Source of the DNA: JBBIMP01 sp037444305
GTDB lineage: Bacteria; Acidobacteriota; UBA6911
Direction of reading: 5' to 3'
DNA: 64,000 bases
Assembly (NCBI GenBank): GCA_037444305.1
Contig: JBBIMP010000021.1
Coordinates: 1-64,000, forward strand
Of the stretch, positions 52,189 through 59,827 are shown in pieces. Both the position numbers and the translations under genes were made by a program. Positions within the stretch are counted from its first letter, which is position 1. Every line of letters starts with the position of its first letter. The notes beneath the pieces were generated by a model. The model saw only the letters and a program-made list of their open reading frames with translations. It did no database searches and had not been told where the DNA came from.

Positions 52189-52215
52189 GGCCCACCTGTT
52201 CAGGGTGGGCCTTTT
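52189..52215 (+). terminator. Rho-independent terminator of the M20D gene
   Basis: GGCCCACC (52189-52196) pairs with GGTGGGCC (52204-52211) around a seven-base loop, followed by TTTTCT, 47 bases after the stop. Confidence 0.85.
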
Positions 52216-52284
52216 CTGTCGCGCAACTGCTTGAACTTCTCGCTATCTGGGGCTGTGCTGGTCAATACCGGGCACCGACTGCAG

Positions 52285-52463
52285 CAGGTTGCCACTTCCG
52301 GCCGCTTTGAGGCGATGGCAGCAATCATATCCTGCGCCGTCGTGTCGAGCTTCCCGCCAAACCCGCCTCCTGCGGGCGGGCGCAGGATGCGGATCCTCCC
52401 CAGTGGGGGATCGAGCACGCGGCAAGCAGCGTCTCTTGCGGTTCGTGGGCAACGAATTGTGAA
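52285..52463 (-). pseudogene. Frameshifted fragment of a molybdenum hydroxylase large subunit
   Basis: On the minus strand two frames together read as part of the molybdopterin-binding subunit of xanthine-dehydrogenase-family enzymes. First TQFVAHEPQETLLAACSIP, then, after a one-base shift, GRIRILRPPAGGGFGGKLDT and AQDMIAAIASK. The GGGFGGK motif, which lies at the molybdopterin cofactor, is unmistakable. Nothing is left of the rest of the roughly 750-residue protein. The same kind of gene, intact as far as visible, lies at 62673. Confidence 0.7.
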
Positions 52464-52528
52464 AGAAATGTCTCCTGCAAAAAACATCTTTGACGGCGGG
52501 GCGAGCGCTGACTATCATACCGGCCAGG

Positions 52529-53058
52529 ATGAAAATGCAATCCGATAGATTTCTTCCACCCAAAACCTTCGCCGAGTTCTTTGCCGGCATCGGCTTAATG
52601 CGCATGGGTCTAGAGTGCGCGGGATGGATTCCGGTCTTCGCCAACGACATCGATCCCGACAAAGAGAAGATGTACCGGGCTCACTTCAATGATGAGGCCG
52701 CCAAACTGATTTTATGCGATGTGCATCAGCTCGATCCCAGATTGGTGCCTAGCGCAACCTTGGCTACTGCATCCTTCCCATGCAATGACCTTTCGTTGGC
52801 TGGTCCCAGGACCGGTCTGGCCGGCAAACAGTCATCCGCCTACTGGGGATTTCTGCGTATTCTCGAGAGCATGCAAGATCGCCGTCCACCGCTCGTGTTG
52901 TTGGAAAATGTTTCCGGCTTCCTGACCTCCCACGGCGGCAAAGATTTCAAGGATGCGCTCCTGGCGCTCAACGGCCTCGGTTACTCCGTGGACGCTTCAT
53001 GATCGATGCCGCTCGATTCGTTCCTCAGAGTCGAGTCCGTTTGTTCGTTGTTGGATCC
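52529..53058 (+). pseudogene. 5' fragment of a C5-cytosine DNA methyltransferase, frameshifted
   Basis: Motifs in order: I (FAEFFAGIGLMRMGLE), II (FANDIDPDKEKMY), IV (ASFPCNDLSLAG, where PCQ is usual and Asn is a change), VI (VLLENVSGFLTS) and VIII. The last is reached by a -1 shift at the overlapping TCATGA near 52998: the first frame ends GYSVDAS, the second continues MIDAARFVPQSRVRLFVVGS. That is exactly the usual continuation (LDAARFVPQSRxRLF). The target-recognition domain and motifs IX-X are gone, the sequence turning into a sigma-factor fragment at about 53060. No restriction gene is adjacent. Confidence 0.85.
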
Positions 53059-53059
53059 A

Positions 53060-53505
53060 TTTTTCCAGGATACCTGGCTGCGCGTCGCTCAAGCCTTTGC
53101 CAGAAGGCCACCCTTGGGGAATTTACGGGCCTGGATTTTCACCATCACTGCCAACCTCCACAAGGATGTGCTCAGGAAAAAAAGCATCCGACGGCTGTTC
53201 TTGCTGGAGAAAACGAATATCCCGGGCTGGGTAGCGGATGGAGGTACTGCTGCAGAGCCGGCCGGAAGGGCTGCCGACGAAGACTGTGCGACCCGAGTGG
53301 AGTTCCGAATGTGCTTGAGTCGTGCTCTGGCCGCGCTCCCGGCCAAACAGAAGCGTGTATTCGTCCTCAAGGAAATCGAGGGTTTCAGGCACGCCGAGAT
53401 AGGCGGGATCCTCAACATCCCGGAGAACACAGTGCGTACGTGCAAAGGGCCTGGAGGTTCTGCCCGGCGTGCGCCAAGAGCCTGGAGTAAAGGATATGAC
53501 TCATG
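53060..53505 (+). pseudogene. Fragment of an ECF sigma factor gene, frameshifted
   Basis: Reads QDTWLRVAQAFARRPPLGNLR then AWIFTITANLHKDVLRKKSIRRL, the end of sigma region 2, and after a linker SRALAALPAKQKRVFVLKEIEG and GGILNIPENTVRT, the region 4 helix-turn-helix. The beginning of region 2 is missing. Near 53448 a frame change is needed for the expected tail (LEVLPGVRQEPGVKD). A tiny frame after it, ATG 53496, reads MTHDAFPWTTDDQAEYH and stops at 53549; it may be the start of the anti-sigma gene that usually follows. Joined to the methyltransferase fragment within a few bases. Confidence 0.8.
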
Positions 53506-53746
53506 ACGCCTTCCCCTGGACAACTGACGACCAAGCCGAATACCATTGACATGCGGTTTGGGCAGGTATAATCTGCGTCACATACACTGACTCCATAGAT
53601 TCGAAACATCGCCTTCTAAATATGGAGTTCAGTGTGACTCTCCCTTATTTTGATCCTTCGTGCTTTTGGCAGGTCGCGGGGAACGCCTGATGGCTACGCA
53701 ATCTCCGTCTTGGCAAACACCGCATAATCCACAGTAGGGGGGCTCT

Positions 53747-54085
53747 ATGAAAAAGTGCGTCGTATTCTTTGTCTGCCTTCTAGTGATTTGCTTTGTATCC
53801 CCGTTGCACAGCCAATTCCCCTGCCGGCTGGGATGCGATGCAAACTGTTCCATGACATACGCGATTGCCGCAATCGGCGAGGGCTGTACTTGCCCGCCTT
53901 ATTACGAGTGTATTCCTGTAGAGACCTGCGATGATTGCCGATACAACGGCATGGAACTGTGCATCGATCCCGGATATTGCGTGACATACGAACAGACCAC
54001 GTTCAACATGGCTTTCGGCTGCTGTGCTGGAGGCCCGATCATTGCCCAGGCTTCGAGCCAGACGAAGAATGGAAGTGAAAAATGA
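53747..54085 (+). CDS. Cysteine-rich small secreted protein (112 aa)
   Basis: A clear signal peptide (KKCVVFFVCLLVICFVSPLHS) precedes about 90 residues with twelve cysteines: FPCRLGCDANC, EGCTCPPYYEC, ETCDDCRYNG, LCIDPGYC and GCC. The even number suggests six disulfides. No known family was recognised. The stop overlaps the start of the beta-propeller gene by four bases (ATGA), so the two are made together. A second cysteine-rich secreted protein with a different pattern lies at 59075 beside the exporter genes. Lower GC than the rest of the window. Function unknown; a secreted peptide precursor or binding partner are both possible. Confidence 0.75.
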   Translation: MKKCVVFFVCLLVICFVSPLHSQFPCRLGCDANCSMTYAIAAIGEGCTCPPYYECIPVETCDDCRYNGMELCIDPGYCVTYEQTTFNMAFGCCAGGPIIAQASSQTKNGSEK

Positions 54086-55140
54086 TAGCTCGCCGAGTGA
54101 CTCCGCTGATTCTGGTTCTACTGGCGGCTGCTCACCTCTGCATGGCTGAACAGGAGCAGTTTTCGCCGCTGCAATTCCCCGCTTCTTTCGAGCCGCCGAA
54201 TATTATCAAGGTATTTCCCTCTCAATACATCTACGCCTTTTCGACCAGCCAGGCGAGAATGCTTGTTTTCGATGTAAACGGAAAGCCTGTCCGAGATCTG
54301 AGCGTTCTCGAGAATCGCCACATGGACGTGAAATACCACTTCTTTGACTATCACGTGGACGCCCAAGGCCGATGTTACATTCTGGCGATCTGGAGAGATG
54401 CACCCCAGAGGACTCATTCAGGGCTTTTCATCTACGACGCAGAGGGCAAGTTCGAGCAGCTCCTTGTTTTTGGAAAACATGTCGATGGCCGCAGACTGCT
54501 CATGGATGCCAAGGGACATTTCATCGTACTCGGACTTAACGGTGACTATTACTTTGGAAGAACGACTCGGCTTTTCATCCTGCATCGATACAACAGGGCG
54601 GGAGACTACCTGGGAAGCTTTTTCGAAGTGAATCCAACCGACTACATGCCGCCCAATGCCCGTTCCATCTCTGCAATGTATGCCGCGTTGCGGCCCCTCG
54701 TCGATCGTTTGCCGGTGGGATACGAGACGAACGACAGGCTATTCGCCGTCATCCCCGGAACCTGGAACATTCAGCTATTCGATGCCGGCTCTCTTCAGCC
54801 TCGGGAGGTCATCAATCTCCAGGGCCCACAGGTGGGGATGCCCGATCCGGCCGGTTTGAATCCGGGCGGTCGGCTCGTTGCCGCTGATCTAAACCTCCAT
54901 GCGGTGCATATAGACAGCGCTTCCATCATTGCCGACTTCATAATTTCGTCAAGATACGAGGGACCGAATACTCTGATAAACAGGCGCTTCCGTGCTACCT
55001 ATCGCCGGAGCGATAGTTTCCCTCTTTCCACAGGTCCGATCACTGCCGACGATGGGATGCTCATTCAGAGGGTCGGTATTCCCGGTGCAAAGGCATATAC
55101 CTATCTGCCTGAAAAGAAAAGGCTGCAGGTGCTGCGCTGA
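54082..55140 (+). CDS. Secreted six-bladed beta-propeller-like protein
   Basis: 352 residues with a signal peptide (...LVLLAAAHLCMA). The body has repeated propeller-blade phrases: YIYAFSTSQARMLVFDVNGK, DYHVDAQGRCYILAI, LFIYDAEGKFEQLLVF, DAKGHFIVLGLNGDYYF and LFILHRYNRAGDYLGSFF. These D-x-x-G-x-hydrophobic repeats are typical of NHL or 6-bladed propellers in the TolB/BF3164-like group. No catalytic residues were recognised. Translation is coupled to the cysteine-rich protein upstream, suggesting that they interact or are exported together. The next genes on this strand are remnants. Confidence 0.75.
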   Translation: MIARRVTPLILVLLAAAHLCMAEQEQFSPLQFPASFEPPNIIKVFPSQYIYAFSTSQARMLVFDVNGKPVRDLSVLENRHMDVKYHFFDYHVDAQGRCYILAIWRDAPQRTHSGLFIYDAEGKFEQLLVFGKHVDGRRLLMDAKGHFIVLGLNGDYYFGRTTRLFILHRYNRAGDYLGSFFEVNPTDYMPPNARSISAMYAALRPLVDRLPVGYETNDRLFAVIPGTWNIQLFDAGSLQPREVINLQGPQVGMPDPAGLNPGGRLVAADLNLHAVHIDSASIIADFIISSRYEGPNTLINRRFRATYRRSDSFPLSTGPITADDGMLIQRVGIPGAKAYTYLPEKKRLQVLR

Positions 55141-55249
55141 TTCACCTGATGCCTTCGCCCTTTTTGTCGCCGCAAATCCCCGGGCAAATCCCTTTGAATT
55201 CGCCCTTGATCGGTGTGACCCCCCGGCCGGATTGGTTTGCAGTTGCGCT

Positions 55250-55447
55250 TCAACCGTTCCTGCGCTCGAACTCGGCCATAAAGGAGGCTAGCGCATCGAC
55301 TCCTGCCTGCGGCTTGGCATTGTAGATCGAGACCCGGACTCCCCCGACATTGCGGCGCCCGGCCAGGGCGTAGAGCCCTGCAGCATCCGCTTCTTCGAGG
55401 AATTTCTGCTCGAGTTCCCGGCGCGCCAGGGTAAAGGAAACATTCAT
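55250..55447 (-). pseudogene. serC: C-terminal fragment of phosphoserine aminotransferase
   Basis: 65 codons reading MNVSFTLARRELEQKFL, then AAGLYALAGRRNVGGVRVSIYNA and AGVDALASFMAEFE. This is the closing domain of SerC, where RNVGGxRxSIYNAxP is a near-invariant signature. The pyridoxal-phosphate domain (about 290 residues) is missing. Homology begins at the base where the 293-bp direct repeat ends (55446), so the truncation is a sharp recombination junction. Confidence 0.85.
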
Positions 55448-55738
55448 TGAAGTAACGAATCTCCCGATGGACGAGGTGAGCGAGAAGGAAAAGAGCAGAA
55501 TTGAAGCAGCGTGGCATGCTGGAAAGCGGAATTCGCCGAAGGAAGACGGATCGACCGCCGGTTGGCGTGTGGGCGCCCAAGATTTAAGGAGCGCTTTGGT
55601 TCACTCCCCGTTTTTGAGGATCAGCCGGTTTTGGGAAACATCTCCCATGAAGACCATGAATCCCAGCTTCTGGTAGAAGGCCTGCGAGGCCTTGATATCC
55701 TTCACAGGGAGGCTGACCGAAAACGCTCCGAGTTGCAT
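55446..55738. repeat. 293-bp perfect direct repeat, left copy
   Basis: Identical base for base to 62275-62567, same orientation, offset 6829. Weaker similarity continues for about 50 bp to the right of each copy (shared CCTATGGGTGTATCCGTCC). It contains a glyoxalase-like gene remnant on the minus strand and, on the plus strand, a short frame starting MDEVSEKEKSRIEAAW whose status is unclear. Left boundary abuts serC sequence. Confidence 0.95.
55601..55738 (-). pseudogene. N-terminal fragment of a VOC/glyoxalase-like protein, left copy
   Basis: From the ATG at 55738 the frame reads MQLGAFSVSLPVKDIKASQA, then FYQKLGFMVFMGDVSQNRLILKNGE and a stop. This is the first beta-alpha-beta unit of vicinal-oxygen-chelate proteins (usual phrasing VSLxVKDIxxSxxFYxKLGF). 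The remaining 70 or more residues are lost. It lies within the repeat, so an identical copy is at 62430. Confidence 0.8.
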
Positions 55739-55945
55739 ATTCATCCCCTCCTATGGGTGTATCCGTCCAGCCGGCATTCCGCTATCCGCCGGACCGCGAT
55801 ATGAATGGAAAAAAAACGGAAACAGATATCTCCGGGCAGAAGCCGGGTCAGGATCGCTTTGCCGCAATGACTGTGCGAGGTGCAGCATGAAACATAGTCG
55901 TACGAAGCGAATCCCCGGGTCTGTCCCCGCCGCTCCGAAGTCCCT

Positions 55946-56104
55946 AAAATCATCAGCCTGATCGGCGACGGCCCGGTCATCAAAAAGATCCCGCGCCATT
56001 TGAAGCTGTGGGACTGCCCGGAGCGTCCGCCTCCGCGCCCTGCCGGGCGATCGATTCAATATGATGATGAGATCGCCAGCTTTGACGAGGGCGGCCAGTG
56101 GCCG
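55946..56104 (+). mobile_element. C-terminal remnant of an IS91-like transposase
   Basis: Plus-strand frame reading KIISLIGDGPVIKKIPRHLK, then LWDCPERPPPRPAGRSIQYDDEIASF. The phrase ILxHLxLWDxPERPPP followed by a short acidic tail is the usual end of IS91/IS801-type transposases. No catalytic part is present. It lies between the left copy of the direct repeat and a group II intron remnant. Confidence 0.6.
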
Positions 56105-56141
56105 GCCTTTCCCTTGTGTCCGCCGGATAGAATGTCCTATA

Positions 56142-56570
56142 AAATCGACATAGGTAGGCGGTCGCCCGCTGTCCCTGTCACACCACCGTGCTTACGGGTC
56201 CGTACACGGCGGTTCGGTGGGTTAGGCTACCGGCCTCTTGCTAAACGAAAGAGTCCAATCCCATCGAAGTAGGCATTGGGGAAGGCAATGCATAAGCCAG
56301 GACTGTGACTGCGCCGCCATGGGCCATGGGGGTTCCCGGCGGTTTGTGCCGCCAGGTCCGGATTGACACCACGCTTGCGCAGCTCCGCATAGCGAGTCCG
56401 ACCCCGTTTCCATTGCTTCCACTCGAAACACCGCAACTTCCGGCGTATCCAGCTGTCAAGGTCCACCAGCACCGAGGGCGTTTGGCAGAACCCGAAATAC
56501 CCATGCCATCCCCGCAGATAGACGTTAAGATCCCTCACCATCCTCTGCAGGCTCACACCCCTCGTGCGTC
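56142..56570 (-). mobile_element. 3' end of a group II intron with maturase C-terminus
   Basis: The minus-strand frame ending at 56227 reads LNVYLRGWHGYFGFCQTPSV, then DSWIRRKLRCFEWKQWKRGRTRY and AAQTAGNPHGPWRRSHSP, the maturase (X) and DNA-binding end of bacterial group II intron reverse transcriptases. The following minus-strand sequence (56142-56226), with AACCGCCGTGTACGGACCCG and a complementary CACGGTGG, is the usual intron 3' end near domain V. The reverse transcriptase itself is missing, so the element is dead. Confidence 0.8.
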
Positions 56571-56655
56571 GCGTAACGGATCCCGTCAAGATCCGGAACC
56601 GATACTTTGGAACCCACACTACATGGCACTGACAGTGCCATATCGTGTGTCATAA
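56571..56655 (-). mobile_element. N-terminal remnant of an IS200-like (Y1) transposase joined to the intron remnant
   Basis: About 25 codons reading HTIWHCQCHVVWVPKYRFRI and LTGSV, the start of IS200/IS605 TnpA proteins (usual HVVWxPKYRxxVL). It enters the maturase fragment in the same reading frame at about 56570. A CCCCACCC-loop-GGGTGGGG hairpin at 56777, of the type found at IS200/IS605 ends, lies upstream and may be that element's left end. Confidence 0.6.
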
Positions 56656-56776
56656 TTTACGGAATCTGCTCACTGCTTCCTCCTTGCGTCAAGGTTGCGG
56701 CACAACGTGGCGCGAGGATAGCAGTTGGCCGGCCTTTCGGCCATACCCATTCGGGACCGGCATAGCCAGTCCCCAT

Positions 56777-56800
56777 AACCCCACCCGTAGGGTGGGGGTT
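56777..56800. repeat. Hairpin resembling an IS200/IS605 end
   Basis: AACCCCACCC, a three-base loop and GGGTGGGGGTT, followed by TCTCATTGC. Stem of eight to ten pairs. It lies 120 bases upstream of the Y1-transposase remnant and 17 bases downstream of the ABC ATPase stop, so it might equally serve as that gene's terminator. Confidence 0.5.
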
Positions 56801-56816
56801 TCTCATTGCATCTAAA

Positions 56817-57599
56817 CTAGTCAGGATATCCCTCGCCCGGCGTCGCTTCGCTCCAGTAGCGTTCACGATCGTCGGCATCATCGTTCATGATCGCCGGAAT
56901 ACGCATCACGCGGCCATCGAACAAGTGAACCACGCGCCGCGCCTGACTGGCATAGCGAGGGTCATGCGTCACCATGCAGATCGTCGCCCCCTCCGCGTGC
57001 AGCTTTCCCAGCAACTGCATCACTGCCTCTCCGTTCTCCGAATCGAGATTGCCCGTCGGCTCATCCGCCAGCAGAATCGACGGCCGCCCCACCACCGCGC
57101 GCGCCACCGCCGCCCGCTGCTGCTGCCCCCCGGAAAGCTGGCCGGGATAGTGTTTCGCCCGATGTTCCATCCCCACCCTCGCCAGCGCTTCCTTCACCCA
57201 TTTCTTTCTCTCCGCCGCTTTCATCCCGCGGTAGGTCAGCGGCAGTTCAACGTTCTCGTTGACCGTCAGGTCCCCGATCAGGTTGAAGCTCTGAAAGACA
57301 AAGCCGATCTCCCGATTTCTTATCCGCGCCCGCTCGCTCAACCTTAGACCTTCCACCGGCCGCCCGTCCAAGCAGTATCTGCCCTTCGTTGGCGTGTCCA
57401 AAAGACCCAGGATCGACAGCAGCGTCGACTTGCCGCAGCCCGACGGCCCCTCTATCGAAACGTACTCCCCACGTCGAATCTCCAGACTCACTTCCGACAG
57501 CGCGTGGGTCTCCACCTCTTCCGTGTAGAAGACCTTCGTAATTCCCTCCAACCGGATCAATGCCCCATTTGCCGGCGCCATCCCCATGTTCTTCTCCAT
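56817..57599 (-). CDS. MacB/LolD-type ABC transporter ATP-binding protein
   Basis: 260 residues from the ATG at 57599 (an adjacent GTG at 57602 is possible). All nucleotide-binding motifs are intact: Walker A GPSGCGKSTLL, Q-loop VFQSFNLIGDLTVNENVELPL (the MacB/LolD phrase), signature LSGGQQQRAAVARA, Walker B LLADEPTGNLD and switch VTHDP. It energises a mechanotransmission-type transporter with a periplasmic adaptor. HlyD-type adaptor gene directly upstream (18-21 bases); the permease is likely the ADOP protein encoded at 59828 on the other strand. Confidence 0.93.
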   Translation of the reverse strand: MEKNMGMAPANGALIRLEGITKVFYTEEVETHALSEVSLEIRRGEYVSIEGPSGCGKSTLLSILGLLDTPTKGRYCLDGRPVEGLRLSERARIRNREIGFVFQSFNLIGDLTVNENVELPLTYRGMKAAERKKWVKEALARVGMEHRAKHYPGQLSGGQQQRAAVARAVVGRPSILLADEPTGNLDSENGEAVMQLLGKLHAEGATICMVTHDPRYASQARRVVHLFDGRVMRIPAIMNDDADDRERYWSEATPGEGYPD

Positions 57600-57620
57600 C
57601 ACGATCTTCTTCCCACCCCC

Positions 57621-58880
57621 TCAGTTCAGGCGGATCCGATCATAGCCGTTGTAGGCCGACATTTCCGACAGGATCACTCGATCTCCTGGCTTCAGCCCTT
57701 CCAGGATTTCGATCATGTTCACGGAGCTTCTTCCCAGCTTCACCGCTACCCGCGTCGCCTCTCTCCCGTCCGGCAAGAGCCGGAACAAGCCCACGACGCT
57801 TCCCGCATGGCCCATCACCGGCCGGCCCACGTACACGACATCCTCGAGCCGTTCCACTTCGATCGTTCCATCCACGCTCAGGTCCGGACGTGCCCCTCGC
57901 GGCAATTCCTCCTGCAGTTCCGCATCCACCGTCACCGTGCCACTTTGAACCGCGGGGGCGATCCGTACTACCAGTGCGCCAATGATCCCGTTGCGCGTAT
58001 CGATAGCAACGCTTTGTCCCACCTGCACGTCTTTTGCCTGCGTCTCGCCGATCTTCAGTTCCGCCTTCAGCTTCGTCGGATCCGCCACCCGCGCCAGGTT
58101 CATCCCTGGCGAAACCTGCTGCCCCACCTCCACCGGCATGATCTGCAGGATCCCGCGCATCCCCGCCCTTACCTTCAACTGCTCGAGCTGACGCCGCTTT
58201 AGCCCGTACAGCGCCCGCAGCTGCTCGAGGCGTGCGCGTTGAACCGCCAGTTGCGCCTCCATCGATTCCATGTTCTTTTCCAGCCGTTTTTGCTCTACCT
58301 CGATCCTATTGGCCAGTTGCTCGGCAGCCATCTTCTCCTGGCGCACGTTCAGCTCCGGCACCAGACCCAGGCGCAGCAGCTCCTCGTTCGCGCGTGCCCG
58401 GATCTGCGCCTGCCGGTACTCCGATTCCAGCCTTGCCCCCTCCGCCACCTGGCTCAGATGCTGGCTCTCCAGCCGCACTCTCAGATCCTTGTAGAAAGAT
58501 TCAGTCGCTTTCCAGTCCCACTCGGCGTTCAGCGTTTCGTATTCCAGTTGCGGGTTGCTGAGCTCGAGCAATACCGTTTCCGGCGTCACGGTCTCTCCCG
58601 GCTGGACTCTCTTTCTTTCGACCTGCCCGCTGGTGGCCGCCGGAATCCAGCGGATGTGCTCCGGAATGACCACGAGCGTACCCTGTCCCCTCACCTGCCG
58701 CACCATCGGCCCGCGCGCGACCGTGTCGATCCATACCGTGGCGCTATCGACTAACGGCGCCGCAGGTTTCAGGTTGCGGAGCAACAGGCTGATTCCGGCC
58801 ACGGCCGCAAGCAGAACTATCGTGTATGCGATTCTCTTGATGAGCCGCTTCCGGGCCTGCAATTCCCTGGGGATGTCCAT
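57621..58880 (-). CDS. HlyD/MacA-type periplasmic adaptor protein
   Basis: 419 residues. A short cytoplasmic tail (DIPRELQARKRLIKRIAY) precedes one membrane segment (about 19-38), then a beta-barrel/lipoyl half (GQGTLVVIPEHIRWIPAATSGQV). A long coiled coil rich in Glu, Gln and Arg follows (about 110-230: NEELLRLGLVPELNVRQEKM, MESMEAQLAVQRARLEQL), and the matching lipoyl and barrel halves close the protein. These adaptors join an inner-membrane ABC transporter to an outer-membrane channel. No TolC-like gene is visible in the window. It shares an upstream region of about 190 bases with the divergent cysteine-rich gene. Confidence 0.9.
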   Translation of the reverse strand: MDIPRELQARKRLIKRIAYTIVLLAAVAGISLLLRNLKPAAPLVDSATVWIDTVARGPMVRQVRGQGTLVVIPEHIRWIPAATSGQVERKRVQPGETVTPETVLLELSNPQLEYETLNAEWDWKATESFYKDLRVRLESQHLSQVAEGARLESEYRQAQIRARANEELLRLGLVPELNVRQEKMAAEQLANRIEVEQKRLEKNMESMEAQLAVQRARLEQLRALYGLKRRQLEQLKVRAGMRGILQIMPVEVGQQVSPGMNLARVADPTKLKAELKIGETQAKDVQVGQSVAIDTRNGIIGALVVRIAPAVQSGTVTVDAELQEELPRGARPDLSVDGTIEVERLEDVVYVGRPVMGHAGSVVGLFRLLPDGREATRVAVKLGRSSVNMIEILEGLKPGDRVILSEMSAYNGYDRIRLN

Positions 58881-59074
58881 GATTGCGCCCTCGCCTCCCG
58901 AAAATGCTTAGACGCCAAAGCGTTATTGGAGCTGCCAGCTTGATGCGATTGCCATGATAAGGCCAGTCCAGAAAAAACGGATAGATTGGATAGGCAGGAC
59001 GAATATAATACTCATGTGTTGTTCATTGGACCTGCTTTTTTCCATGCTAACATGGCAAATTCAGGGAAGCCAAC

Positions 59075-59566
59075 ATGAACATACTAGCATTGCTTTCCCA
59101 CCTGCCTCTGTTGATCTATATTCTCGCACAGCCCACGCTCCTGCAAAACAAGCAAGTCGACACCTTAACGGGCAATTCCGGCCATGGCTGCAGCGAATCC
59201 AGGCACCAGACCGATCCGGACCAGGTGTGGAATCAAGTCCTTGGGCGGCTTGAGCAGGCCAACAATTACACAGCCGCAGGTCCTATTGAGGTGAGACAGT
59301 TCAACGACGGCGATGGCAAAATCCGCACGGTGACGTCCCGGAGAATTACGGCTACAGACGACCAAGGCAATGCAACAGTCTTAGAGCTGGATTGTGTAGC
59401 TGTCTGCATCAATTGCTCGGTGAGTGGCTGCGAACCTACGGGCAAGCTGTCATGCTCGGCCTGCACCTGCGTGGGCAGCGGCTGTTCGGCGTGTGTGTGC
59501 GGCCCACAACTTGGAGTTATCCATATCGATCCGACAAGAACAGCTATCGACCGGGACAGCCGGTAA
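59075..59566 (+). CDS. Second cysteine-rich secreted small protein (163 aa)
   Basis: A hydrophobic N-terminus (NILALLSHLPLLIYILAQP) suits a signal peptide. The first half is hydrophilic (about 40-100), and the second has a dense cysteine cluster: DCVAVCINCSVSGC, LSCSACTCVGSGCSACVCG, ten cysteines in about 40 residues, plus one earlier. The tail IHIDPTRTAIDRDSR is charged. No known family. A TATAAT box lies at 59004-59009 upstream; no convincing -35 was seen. It is divergent from the adaptor and parallel to the ADOP permease, which begins 260 bases later; I found no further gene in that gap. Confidence 0.65.
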   Translation: MNILALLSHLPLLIYILAQPTLLQNKQVDTLTGNSGHGCSESRHQTDPDQVWNQVLGRLEQANNYTAAGPIEVRQFNDGDGKIRTVTSRRITATDDQGNATVLELDCVAVCINCSVSGCEPTGKLSCSACTCVGSGCSACVCGPQLGVIHIDPTRTAIDRDSR

Positions 59567-59827
59567 ATCTGAAACTCCGGTGTACAATAACTGGGACCTG
59601 CCGGTCCGTAGACTGCTCTCGGGCGTTTTTCTGCTCTCCTCTTTTCACACCGCAGGGGCGATCGCCATGTTGCTGGCTCATTCCATGTCACAGCTGCATT
59701 GCCGGCGGGCATGCACGAGCACGGGAACCTGGAGCAAGGTGCACTGGCTGTTTTCCAACAAATCTTCGGGCGGCCCCTCGGCGGTTGTAGGCTTCAGTAC
59801 GACTAGCGAGCGGTTCGGCGAACAGGC

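Noticed and set aside
55467..55676. Plus-strand frame MDEVSEKEKSRIEAAW in the 293-bp repeat as a gene
   Set aside because: The first 40 residues look protein-like, but the frame then runs antisense through the VOC remnant and no ribosome-binding site is seen; left undecided and not annotated as a gene.
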